Source: Cladorhizidae sp. MBARI D1340-BT2 (lineage: Eukaryota; Porifera; Demospongiae; Poecilosclerida; Cladorhizidae). From it: 64,000 nt of DNA. Numbering within the stretch: position 1 is the first letter of the stretch; the number at the start of each line of letters is the position of its first letter. This document shows positions 22,580-33,824 of this stretch, piece by piece. The stretch is from NCBI GenBank assembly GCA_028752905.1, contig JAQNBH010000012.1, positions 26,917,816 through 26,981,815 on the forward strand. Direction: 5' to 3'. The notes under the pieces are model-generated. The model was not told the DNA's origin, ran no database searches, and was given only the letters and a program-made list of their open reading frames with translations. A program made the translations under genes and the position numbers.

Positions 22580-23262
22580 TCATAGTCTTTACCATATTTT
22601 ATTAAATTGGGATATCTGAGTGTTCAGATAACTGGGATTTGGATATGCAAGGTGTGCTGTATATGGAATTTTAGAATCTGTGAAGTAGCTACAAGTCTGC
22701 AACAGCTTCAGAACACAACAATACTAATGACAGGTATAGTGTAGCTTACTCTACTCTAGCTACTTTCTGGATTGTAACATTCTGTACGACTCCTGCTCGC
22801 TTCATCAACAGAAAAACTTCAAGCTCGTCTACCAGAGGACTCTCTTTGTGAAAGACCATGATTGAAGCAGTTCTTTAGGCTCGTCTAGATTTACCTAACC
22901 ACTTTCAGGGACAGAATGTATTAGTCTAAATATAAGTCATTTTCTATTGTTGCATCACGTTCACCATATGGGAAAAAATTCTATTTATAGGTCACAGAAG
23001 ATTGAGAAATATTTCCCCCATGATGCATAAATTGAGCTTTTACGGTAGAAATAAACATGGCAAAGAAGAACATCTATGATTGGTCACTGCAGTTTATGTA
23101 CATGTCTATGTGTTGTCTGTGATGAATCTCTTGTTGACAACCTCTGTACCATCCTCATTTGTGGTTCATAGTACTGTTCTGGTTCTATCGTTCTGATCGT
23201 TAGTTATGCCCAAGTTAGCCAGTAAGTCATTCATGAGTATATGTTGCTTTGAGATGTAATAA
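22580..23262. other. Arm flank and possible gypsy-4 LTR
   Basis: 22780-23045 resembles arm-B sequence at 6600-6880. 23060-23262 directly precedes the gypsy-4 leader, with TGTTGTCTGTGATG at about 23111, so it may contain its 5' LTR. No gene. Confidence 0.4.
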
Positions 23263-25090
23263 ATGGCGACGAGGATGGTGACTACAGTGGTAGCTGCTAA
23301 GTATGGATCCCTCCCCGAGTTTCATCCAGACAGTGGGTCTGTCAGGTCCATTTTCTTCAAAGCTAACTCGATTCCTGATGAAAAGCAAGCAAGTATATTT
23401 CTCAGCTGTATAGGAGGGAACACATAAGACCTCCTGCTACTGAGAAGTCTTCTAGCTCCTACTGAGCTGGAGGATGCCAGTACATTAGAAACTCATACAA
23501 CATTTCAAACCAAAGCCAAACAATATCAGCCCGAGATTTAACTTCTATCAGAGGAAACAGAGGACTAGTGAAAGTATCACAGAATTCATCACTGTATTAA
23601 GGAAGCTCACCAGAGACTGAGATTGTGGAGTATCATTGAATGACACCCTGTGTGAGTGATCGGTTCATTGGAGGTTTGAAGAGCACCAGCATCCACAAGA
23701 AACTACCCTCTATGAAAGAATACACCTCAGCAGATCTATGCTTGCGCAACATAACCAAGAACTCAGAAAATGCCAACAGCAACGCTAAAAGGCCTTCAGC
23801 GGCACGGTAGCAAGTGACGCATTACTCCAACATACAGCAAGACAGCAGAAATCGAACACACTCCTGAAAGGCAGCTCATCGTAGCAAAGTGACAGTAGTG
23901 AATTCCTCTCTGTAGATATCGACCAGTCTCCATTGCCAAATCCTACCAATCTGACAATGAGTATGGGAACACACATTGGATGAACATCACACGGGCTTCA
24001 GGCTGAAGTACGTTGACATTCACATCCTTGTCTGAAGGTCCAGCATTTACAAAATTATATCGTGCTAAGGCAAACCAGCAATGGTATTGCAAGAACAGTC
24101 AAAAGACTACACCATTACTACTCAACAAGGCCGAATTGCATCAGCCCCAGCAGTTTTTGAAAGATCTATGGATACAATACTGCAGGGAATACCAATGTCA
24201 TTTGCTATCTTGATGACATACACATCACTGGGCCTAATGATGAAACACACTTGGGAAACCTTCGGGAAGTCCTTTTGGTTCAAGGAACATGGCCTCCATT
24301 TCAAACCCAAAAAGAGCGAGTTAATGAAGGCAGCAGTAGAATACCTTGTGCACAAGCCGAATGTCAAGGGATTGCATCATCTGACAAGTGAGATACATGT
24401 AGGTGCCATTGTTCAAGCACTGGAGTCACCACAAGACATTTACCCGTACCTAGGACTCCGTAACTATTATGGGAAACTTTTCCCGAATCTGGCTACTGTA
24501 CATAACATACCCTCCTCTACTGCTTAATTCGCTACAAATTGGGATGAAGTAGAAATGAACAAGGGAGTGACTGAAGCGTTTGTTACCACCTAACAATCTC
24601 TTATATCCTCAGATGACATTTTGACCCCAAATTACCTATTTCCCTTGCAAGTGATACCTCTGCATATTGGCTGGGGGCCGTCATATCATACACACTGACA
24701 GATGGTACTGAGTGTCTGAGTGCATTTGCTTCGCAGACATTGTCGAAGACTGAAAATAATTGTGGAAAAAGAAATAGCTTCAACGATTTTTGGTCCTATT
24801 GGAAGGTGATTGACCCTGGTAACAGACCATAAGCCATTAACAGTCATTTTGGGACCCAAGAATGGGATACCAACACAAGCTGCCACTTGCCTGCAACATT
24901 GGGCAGTTCTTCTGCCTGCATATTCATACAAAAAACAACTGCAGCACATGCAAATGCTGACAGGTTGTCATGGATACCACTTCCGCAGATCACATCTGAA
25001 GGGAAGTCCCTGGAAGCATCCATTTTCATCTTCACCCAGATCAAAAGATTACCTATTACTGTTGTTCAAGTTTGTCAGCTACTACTCCAG
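23263..25090 (+). mobile_element. Gypsy-4 gag-pol remnant, left arm
   Basis: Starts at a TGGCGACGAGGATGG leader typical of many Ty3/gypsy elements. Gag follows from the ATG at 23275 (KYGSLPEFHPDSGSVRSIFF, then RFIGGLKSTSIHKKLPSMKE). Then come reverse-transcriptase fragments (YLDD at 24206-24217, EHGLHFKPKKSELMKA, YPYLGLRNYYGKLFPN) and RNase H (VTDHKPLTVILGPKNG at about 24813). Stops and frameshifts are frequent. The protease is deleted, and the element is cut off by the 35-bp satellite. Confidence 0.85.
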
Positions 25091-25091
25091 G

Positions 25092-26613
25092 TGCAGTGTT
25101 GTTTGTCTAGCTACTACTAGCACAGGTGCAGTGTTGTTTGTCTAGCTACTACTAGCACAGGTGCAGTGTTGCTTGTCTAGCTACTACTAGCACAGCTGCA
25201 GTGTTGTTTGTCTAGCTACTACTAGCACAGGTGCAGTGTTGTTTGTCTAGCTACTACTAGCACAGGTGCAGTGTTGTTTGTCTAGCTACTACTAGCACAG
25301 GGTGCAGTGTTGTTTGTCCAGCTACTACTAGCACAGGTGCAGTGTTGTTTGTCCAGCTACTACTAGCACAAGTGCAGTGTTGTTTGTCCAGCTACTACTA
25401 GCACAGGTGCAGTGTTGTTTGTCTAGCTACTACTAGCACAGGTGCAGTGTTGTTTGTCTAGCTACTACTAGCACAGGTGTAGTGTTGTTTGTCTAGCTAC
25501 TACTAGCACAGGTGCAGTGTTGTTTGTCTAGCTACTACTAGCACAGGTGCAGTGTTGTTTGTCTAGCTACTACTAGCACAGGTGCAGTGTTGTTTGTCTA
25601 GCTACTACTAGCACAGGTGCAGTGTTGTTTGTCCAGCTACTACTAGCACAGGTGCAGTGTTGTTTGTCTAGCTACGACTAGCACAGGTGCAGTGTTGTTT
25701 GTCCAGCTACTACTAGCACAGGTGCAGTGTTGTTTGTCTAGCTACGACTAGCACAGGTGCAGTGTTGTTTGTCCAGCTACTACTAGCACAGGTGCAGTGT
25801 TGTTTGTCCAGCTACTACTTGCACAGGTGCAGTGTTGTTTGTCTAGCTATGACTAGCACAGGTGCAGTGTTGTTTGTCCAGCTACTACTAGCACAGGTGC
25901 AGTGTTGTTTGTCTAGCTACTACTAGCACAGGTGCAGTGTTGTTTGTCTAGCTACGACTAGCACAGGTGCAGTGTTGTTTGTCCAGCTACTACTAGCACA
26001 GGTGCAGTGTTGTTTGTCTAGCTACACTAGCACAGGTGCAGTGTTGTTTGTCCAGCTACTACTAGCACAGGTGCAGTGTTGTTTGTCCAGCTACTACTAG
26101 CACAGGTGCAGTGTTGTTTGTCTAGCTACTACTAGCACAGGTGCAGTGTTGTTTGTCCAGCTACTACTAGCACAGGTGCAGTGTTGTTTGTCTAGCTACT
26201 ACTAGCACAGGTGCAGTGTTGTTTGTCCTGCTACTACTAGCACAGGTGCAGTGTTGTTTGTCTAGCTACTACTAGCAGGTGCAGTGTTGTTTGTCTAGCT
26301 ACTACTAGCACAGGTGCAGTGTTGTTTGTCCAGCTACTAGCACGGGTGCAGTGTTGTTTGTCCAGCTACTACTAGCACAGGTGCAGTGTTGTTTGTCTAG
26401 CTACTACTAGCACAGGTGCAGTGTTGTTTGTCTAGCTAGGACTAGCACAGGTGCAGTGTTGTTTGTCCAGCTACTACTAGCACAGGTGCAGTGTTGTTTG
26501 TCCAGCTACTACTAGCACAGGTGCAGTGTTGTTGGTCTAGCTACTACTAGCACAGGGTGCAGTGTTGTTTGTCCAGCTACTACTAGCACAGGTGCAGTGT
26601 TGTTTGTCCAGCA
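25092..26613. repeat. 35-bp satellite, about 43 copies, at palindrome centre
   Basis: Unit: GCTACTACTAGCACAGGTGC then AGTGTTGTTTGTCTA. Variants alternate CTAGC/CCAGC and TACTAC/TACGAC; from about 25620 to 25960 these alternate regularly and give a 70-bp dimer. The unit is derived from the arm's own inner edge (CTACTCCAGGTGCAGTGTTG), so the array grew from the inversion junction. It ends in a 20-bp perfect hairpin at 26590-26633. Frames across it are not genes. There are no unique spacers, so it is not a CRISPR array. Confidence 0.97.
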
Positions 26614-26629
26614 GGACAAACAACACTGC

Positions 26630-28445
26630 ACCTGGAGTAGTAGCTGACAAACTTGAACAACAGTAATAGGTAATCTTTTGATCTGGGTGAAGATGAAAAT
26701 GGATGCTTCCAGGGACTGCCCTTCAGATGTGATCTGCGGAAGTGGTATCCATGACAACCTGTCAGCATTTGTATGTGCTGCAGTTGTTTTTTGTATGAAT
26801 ATGCAGGCAGAAGAACTGCCCACCCAATGTTGCAGACAAGTGGCAGCTAGTGTTGCTATCCCATTCTTGGGTCCCAAAATGGCTTATGGTCTGGGGTCAA
26901 TCACCTTCCAATAGATATTGGTGGACCAAAAATCAATGAAGCCATTTCTTTTTCCGCAATCTTCGACAATGTCTCGAAGCAAATACACTCAGACACTCAT
27001 TCCCATCTGTCACTGTGTATGATATGACGGCTCCCAGCCAATATGCAGAGGCATCACATGCAAGGAAAATAGGTAATTTGGGGTCAAAATGTCATATGAG
27101 GATACAAGAGATTGTTTGGTGGTAACAAATGCTTCAGTCACTCCCTTGTTCATTTCTACTTCACCCCAATTTGTAGCGAATTATGCAGTAGAGGACGGTG
27201 TTCTACAGTAGCCAGATTCGGGGAAAGTTATGGAGTCCTAGGTACGGGTAAATGTCTTGTGACTCCAGTGCTTGAACAATGGCATCTATCTCACTTGCCA
27301 GATGGTGCAATCCCTTGACATTTGGCACAAGGTATTCTAATGATGCCTTCATTAACTCGCACTTTTTGGGTTTGAAATGGAGGCCATGTTGCTTGAGCCA
27401 ACAAAGGACTTCCTGAAGGTTTCCCAAGTGTGTTTCATCATCAGGCCCACTGATGTGTAGTCATCAAGATAACAAATGACATTCGGTGTTCCTTGCCGTA
27501 TTGTGCCCATCGATCTTTCAAAAACCGCTGGGGCTAATGCAATTCAGAATGGCACAGGTAATGATACAGGCATTGTTGAGTAGTAATGGTGTAGTCTTTT
27601 GACTGTTCTTCCAATACCAATTGCTGGTTTGCCTTAGCGCGACATAATTTTGTAATTGCTGGACCTACAGACAAAGATGTGAATGTCAAAGTACTTCAAC
27701 CTGAAACCTGAAGCCCATGTGATGTTCATCCAATGTGTGTTCCCATAGACCCATTGTCAGATTGGTATGATTTGGCAATGGATACTGGTCGATATCTAGT
27801 GAGAGGAATTCACCACTGTCACTTTGCTACAATGAGCTGCCTTTCAGGAGTGTGTTTGATTTCTGCTGTCTTCCTGTATGGTGGAGTGAAGCTCCCATGC
27901 TGCTGAAGGCCTTAGCATTGCTGTTGGCATCTTCTAAGTTCTTGGTTATGTTCCAAGCATCTTCTGAGGTATACTCTTTCATAGAGGGTAGTTTCTTGTT
28001 GATGCTGACCAGTGCTCTTCAAACCTCCAATGAACCGATCACTCACGCAGGGTGTCATTCAATGATACTCCACAATCTCAGTCTCTGGTGAGCTTCCTTA
28101 ATGCAGTGATGAATTCTGTTATACTTTTGCTAGTTCTCTGTTTCCTCTGATAGAAGTTAAATCTTGGGCTGATAATGTTTGGCTTTGGTTTGAAATGTTG
28201 TATGAGTTTCTAATGTACTGGCATCCTAGCTTAGTAGGAGCTAGAAGACTTCTCAGTAGCAGGAGGTCTTAAGTGTTCCCTCCTATACAGCTGAGAAATA
28301 TACATGCTTGCTTTTCATCATAATCGAGTTAGCTTTGAAGAAAAAGGATCTGACAGACCCACAGTCTAGATGAAACTCAGGGAGGGATCCATACATGTAC
28401 TTAGCAGCTACCAGTGTAGTCACCATCCTCATCGCCAAAATGTTA
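26630..28445 (-). mobile_element. Gypsy-4 gag-pol remnant, right arm
   Basis: Inverted copy of 23263-25090, with the same Gag and reverse-transcriptase pieces in broken frames (WLKQHGLHFKPKKCELMKA, YPYLGLHN). The leader here reads TTTTGGCGATGAGGATGG (about 28425-28442). RNase H is present near 26.85 kb with GPKNGIATLAATCLQHW. Confidence 0.85.
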
Positions 28446-28449
28446 TAAT

Positions 28450-29140
28450 TATTTATTAGAAACTTTTATATCTCAAAGCAACATATACTCATGAATGACT
28501 TACTGGCTAACTTGGGCATAACTAACGATCAGAACAATAGAACCAGAACAGTATTGCATTGTCGTAATAGACTATGAACTGCAGATGAGGATGGTACAGA
28601 GGTTGTCAACAAGACAATCATCACAGACAACACATAGACATGTACATAAACTGCACTCACCAATCATAGATGTTCTTCTTTGCCATGTTTATTTCTACCG
28701 TAAAAGCTCAATTTATGCATCATGGGGAAAATATTTCTCAATCTTCTGTGACCTATAAATAGAAAAATGTTCCACATGGTGAACGTGATGCAACAATAGA
28801 AAATGACTTATATTTAGACTAATACATTCTGTCCCTGAAAGTGGTTAGGTAAATCTAGATGAGCCTAAAGAAGTTCTTCAATCATGGTCTTTCCCAAAGA
28901 GAGTCCTCTGGTAGACGAGCTTGAAGTTTTTCTGTTGATGAAGCAAGCAGGAGTCGTACAGAATGTTACAATCCAGAAAGTAGCGAGAGTAGAGTAAGCT
29001 ACACTATACCTGTCATTAGTATTGTCATGTTCTGAAGCTGATGCAGGCTTGTAGCTACTTCACAGATTAGAAAATTCCATATACAGCACACCTTGCATAT
29101 CCAAATCCCAGTTATCTGAACACTCAGATATCCCAATTTA
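28450..29140. other. Right-arm flank, noncoding
   Basis: Mirror of 22580-23262. It includes the repeat similar to 6600-6880 (CTGTTGATGAAGCAAGCAGG at about 28930). No gene. Confidence 0.4.
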
Positions 29141-29149
29141 ATAAAACAA

Positions 29150-29640
29150 GGTAAAGACTATGACAGGAAAAGATTAGTTGGTTGGGGCTGGCTACAAAAG
29201 ATCGAGCCCTAGTTAGTTATTCTTGGTAGGATATCCGAAAGAGTCACTCAAGCTGGACTTGAGAAGAATATGGTGTTGGAAAGGTAACGATAACAAGATA
29301 AAATAAGTATCAAGCCAAACTTCCAGATTTTGCACCCTTGATAGTCATGGAACTGAGTTCAAATCATAATGTCATGTACCTTGCTAAAGATGACCAACTT
29401 GAAAATGCTCTACATCTCTGGTTGATTCAGAAAAGGGGGCACTCCACTCCAGTCAGTGGATCATTGCTAAAAGAGAAGGCAGCAGAATTCCATGAAAAGT
29501 TACAAGCGGGAGAATCACAAGTACCACCATTTATTGGTAATGCAAGCTGGCTACTGATAATGACATAGACCAAGTGTTGCAGGCAATATGTTCTGAATCC
29601 TCTGAAGCATCACCTTAAAAGGAGTGAAACATCTGGCATG
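29150..29640 (+). pseudogene. pogo/Tigger CENP-B-like DNA-binding region (right arm)
   Basis: An open frame from 29338 to 29568 encodes a Tc5/CENP-B-type helix-turn-helix: LENALHLWLIQKRGHSTPVS, then GSLLKEKAAEFHEKL and PPFIGNASWLL. An upstream piece (KYGVGKVTITR) resembles the first helix-turn-helix but holds a stop. These domains bind the transposon ends. No catalytic domain follows here; a DDE domain of the same superfamily lies separately at 39.0-39.7 kb. Confidence 0.75.
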
Positions 29641-29644
29641 CAGG

Positions 29645-31300
29645 AAGAGGCATGATAACCTGAAGCAAGCAACTCCTTTAAAAAAAAATTTTTTTTTTTT
29701 ATATGTACGGAACCTAGTTGTGATCAACAATTACTTATGCATAATGCATACAACACTACATTTAATAAATATTATTAATGTGCATAACATGGCAGCTACT
29801 GATGCTCTTTTCCTCTAGGACCAGGCACATCCCAACGTCCTGCAGCTCTATATCGTTATAATATTAATTACCAAGAGTCAGTATTTTAATTATATTCATG
29901 CATTTATAATAACATTAGTTAGGTGTTTTTTTGGCGTACCAATTTTTTTCGTTGTCCGAACTATGGTAGGTCACAATCCATTTGGATATATGAGTGCTAT
30001 TATGCACGTGGTAGCCTCTAACTCCTAAGTAAAGGAACGAAGCTATTTTGATCTTTTGAAGACGAAAAGGGTGATAGATAAATTAAATGCAATAATAGAA
30101 ATTATAGACGTCATACAATGGCGCACCATTAGAAATTGAACGTATGAAAAAATGACACATAATTAGAATAGTGCATTACAAAGACTTTCTCGATATCATT
30201 TTACTCTCTTGACATTTCTACTAGAGCCTTCATTTCGTTATGTCAACTGAAAGTTCGTTTAGAATGATGCATAATGAGAATGACGACTATTTGGAGCTTT
30301 TGTGGTATTTACTAAAATATACACATGTGCCCATATTTCCATTATTTAGAACAGGCATTCAATGCCAACCACCCCCAAAGATATAATGGCAAAGCCAATG
30401 AAAACACAGAAAACGGGAGGACTATTTTTCTCTTTCGTAAGATGGTGCTTACTGCAGTCCTCAAAGAATTGGCAGAGCTGCCTTGACATTATACATGTAG
30501 CATTTGAGGATTGATTAGGAGCAGCTGTAGACATCGAAACAGTACCGCAAATCGATCGGAGCTATCAGTGTCGTTATCGACATTACCTCTGATGACACTG
30601 CCCTCGATTGAGCCAGCTACTGGAAACGCTACAGATAGAGAACAGCTCTACTGGAGTGGCTTCGTTATCACCTCAGCTCACTGGACACTTGACTGCAGTA
30701 GCTCTCGACTGTCGCTCTAATGCAGTATCCAGACATCACTACAGTTAACAGACGCTCAGTGCAATAGCTACACTGTATCTGATTCTACATCCATAACTCA
30801 CTGGGCGCTCGACTGGATATTAGATTAGCTCCAGGAATCCACAGAGCTCACATATTACCTCCTGCTCGAATCCTGCGGCTCTGGACAGGACATAGCCATG
30901 AAGCCTGTTCCCCACGGAATGTATTTAAACAAAGACTGATAAAAATGTGGATCCACACTCTCTGTAAATTTACACAGTGATCAAACGCAATAGAAATGTC
31001 AAATATATTTTGATGAGTACTGCACAATTATACACTTAGATATGTGGGTCATAAGTAATGTTTTGTTGTAGGTCTGTGCTTTTAATTGTTGTCATAAGAG
31101 TAAGCTTCTGAAGAAGCCATAGCAAAGATGTGCAGCTACTTGCTGACTCAGCTTAGCTAGACTCGATATTGCACATACACATGCATATTTATTGTATGCT
31201 GAACCATTACCTAGTATCATGTGTTTTACTGAATCGAGAAATAGGTTTATTAGTTGCTACAATGCATTGGACAATTCAGAGTGTTCCAGTAGTAAAATTA
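29645..31300. other. Right-arm stretch, noncoding
   Basis: Mirror of 20656-22130. Frames at 30346-30534 and 30511-30720 are shadows without recognisable content. An A9T15-type tract lies at 29681-29700. Confidence 0.4.
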
Positions 31301-31309
31301 TGGCATATT

Positions 31310-31470
31310 TTACAATAACCGTCATATTCCTGATGAAGGCTAGAGCATCTAGTCATTATTCCTGACGAAGGCTAGAGCATCTAGTCATTATTCCTGATGA
31401 AGGCTAGAGCATCTAGTCGAAACATTGAGAGAATACAATTTCCAGTTGATTATTGAGGAGGTTATTGTAA
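31310..31470 (+). ncRNA. Hammerhead-like sequence, three tandem cores (right arm)
   Basis: Three successive units of CTGATGA/CTGACGA followed by GGCTAGAGCATCTAGTC. Only the last keeps the whole core: CTGATGA 31394-31400, 7-bp stem II, GAAAC 31419-31423. TTACAATAACC (31310-31320) is perfectly complementary to GGTTATTGTAA (31460-31470) and would close the structure as a stem I. The stem III side (ATTG...CAAT) lacks a clear GUC. Hammerhead motifs are established components of Penelope-like elements and retrozymes; none is otherwise identified here. Confidence 0.5.
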
Positions 31471-31854
31471 GGTTTTATATCAACTGCGAGTTCATTGAGA
31501 ATAGACATATTGCTTAAAATAGGGGGGCGGGGGATTGGAGGGGAGATAACTGCTGATTTATTATGTTAGCAAAGGATTGTTAGCAAAGGATTAAAGGCAC
31601 ACTGGTAGTGTTGTTTTTTTAAAGTTAAATTTGACCGAGACCAACATTTAGGATATTAAAAACGTGCCGAAATAAGTTTTAGCCGAGATATAAACTTTTG
31701 GAGGGTCTGGGGTGGGGTTTGCCATTTTATACAAGGGTCAAACAAATATAAAGATTGTCACCACATTCCCAACATGTATATTGTTAGTTAACTTGCAGTT
31801 AGTTAAACAGACACACACGTACATTTCAATGACCAATTTTGGTCTTCCCTCTAG

Positions 31855-32033
31855 ATTATGTACGCACATTTACATTCGACAAGCGTCTGGAAATGTACTT
31901 GAAGAAGACATCTGGGCGTGAGCTGCCAACAGTTGTGTACCCTGAACTTTATCGCAAGCGGTTCTGCGATGCAATGGAGCGGTATTTTACAGTGGTGCCT
32001 GACAAATGGTCAGGGCTTGGCATGGACTTCTAA
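31855..32033 (+). CDS. Unidentified terminal exon, right arm copy
   Basis: Acceptor CTTCCCTCTAG, then a 179-bp exon to TAA. Its product matches that at 20022-20200: FDKRLEMYLKKTSGREL and ELYRKRFCDAMERYFTVV are unchanged. The same 3' flank (ACAGGAACACAGGAACTTTC) follows in both arms. I cannot say which copy, if either, belongs to a working gene. Confidence 0.55.
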
Positions 32034-32039
32034 CAGGAA

Positions 32040-33105
32040 CACAGGAACTTTCAGCACACTTCATTTTGTGTTCGTTTTTTCTACTGCAGTGTATGTTTGA
32101 CATGATTTTGTTTCAACAACTAATATATACTGTGTACAGTATATTATTTAATTAGGTTCCTCCTCCACCCCCTTGAGTAAGAGAGCATCAGTTCAAGTTT
32201 GTTTTGGCCCAGCAAATTGACTGATCTCTCATGGCACTGGCTGTCGATGTGAGTTTACACCCATTATGATAAAATGTACAGGTACATAATTGTCATGGGA
32301 AAACAAACATATAGAGGCAGGCAGTAGCAAGCCTTACTACCTCCCTCCTGCATAGCCAGGGCAGCCCTAGCTCCATTCCTGATAGTGATAGGTAATGGGT
32401 TTGGCTATAAGACTTACCCCTACTATACCTGCGTCATATATTTTAGGGTATTCCCAGCTGACAAGTCTGGTTGGTGTGGTGCAGTTGCTATATATATATA
32501 TGGCCTTTCCTATCTAAGGTAGAGAAGATGTTTGAGGAGAGAAACCCAAAGGTTTTTTTGTGTTTGTAGTAAACATGATTGCTTTGTCTTTGAAAATTAG
32601 CGTCATAATGCAAGAAATTCACTTCATTGCTAGAGTAGCTGTATTTCTCCCCTGCTATAAAACTGACTCCAAATGAAGTTTCTAGTATTTATTTAATAAA
32701 GAATGTGGAAATACGAAGGGAAAATGACTGAAGTGTGAGGTTGGAGACCAATAGTCGACATAGGAAGAGGAAGAGTGGTATAATTACGAGCAGATGCCAA
32801 TGGATGTCAAGAGGAGCTGCACATTACGGAAACCTTCATGATCTTCCCAGAAATTTGTGTTTGAAAATAATTCACAATAAAAATGTGACACGGATACCAA
32901 ACTATCTTCCATGGAGGAAATTTTTCTTTCTGTAATAATCATATCTTATCGTTAACCATAGAATTCTAAAAGAATGTTATAAAACATGACCAATAGTATT
33001 TACTCGCAATATATAACACATCAAGAAATTATATGGGTGATGCAATCAACAATAATAAGTGTTAAGTACTTCCTGTTCATATTTAGTATAGCATACTTCC
33101 CCTCG
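32040..33105. other. Right-arm stretch, noncoding
   Basis: Mirror of 18960-19990. No recognisable protein; includes a TATATATATATA tract at about 32490. Confidence 0.4.
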
Positions 33106-33109
33106 CTCA

Positions 33110-33760
33110 AGTTTACAAGCTTATTTGTAGTAATCTGGCCATTGACTTTTCGACTTGACCTGACACAAGTTCCTTGAAGGTGCAATTGATAAGGAGGTAA
33201 TGGAGATGGTGGTGGAGTATGTGTATCAGGAGGTATATCAGGTAGAGTGAGTGGCTCAACCAGATCAGAGCGCTGGTTGTTTTCAGGTGTCTTTGGTCGG
33301 ACATAGTCTCACCCAGTTTGCCACACTTCTGCTGTGTAAACTGTCCACATGTCTGCATACAAGTTGACCTGACTGTAACACCACTTGGTAAGAAAGGAAT
33401 CCCGTAGTTTTAACTATTTTTCCTGGTAACTATATACTGTGGCAATGATTCAGAAAAGTTCTTAAGAGTAGACTAGATCTGCAACTGTGACGGCACAGAG
33501 GTTGATTGCACAATATCTGCTCTGCCTTGACCTTCTGAGGCATCTCAGGATAAAGTAAATCCATCCTAGAGTAAAGACATCCCATGAGCAGTTCTGCTGG
33601 GGAAACTCAAGTTAGCAACTTTGAGAGACAAGCCTTAAATTGACTCATGCGGTTGTCTTCAGCCCCACTTTGAATGACTGAAATGCTCTTTCTGCTAGTC
33701 CATTACTTGAAGGATGACAGATGACAAGGTGCAGAAGTTAGGTGAACAATGTCGTTTTCT
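33110..33760 (-). pseudogene. Gypsy-3 integrase C-terminal remnant, right arm
   Basis: Inverted copy of 18320-18957, with the same GFLSYQVV-like, CGQFTQQKCGKLGE and ITTNKL pieces in shifted frames. Confidence 0.6.
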
Positions 33761-33824
33761 GACATAGACTGCTGACTCATGAATGCCAATGCTGGTCCAT
33801 TGTCTTGGTATATATGCTAAGTGT

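Larger units (their letters stand above)
16275..25091 (+). repeat. Inner palindrome, left arm
   Basis: Reverse-complement partner of 26614-35648. Corresponding points include gypsy-2 integrase (16.3-16.7 with 35.3-35.65 kb), the LTR (18.2 with 33.9), the terminal exon (20022-20200 with 31855-32033), the Tigger region (22.2 with 29.5) and gypsy-4 (23.3-25.08 with 26.63-28.44). By eye the arms differ at a few percent of positions with small indels, so the duplication is not very recent. Arm length is about 8.8 kb. Confidence 0.93.

Noticed and set aside
25092..26613. CRISPR-like array of 35-bp repeats
   Set aside because: Units are contiguous with no unique spacers, and the context is animal DNA full of gypsy elements. 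It is a satellite.
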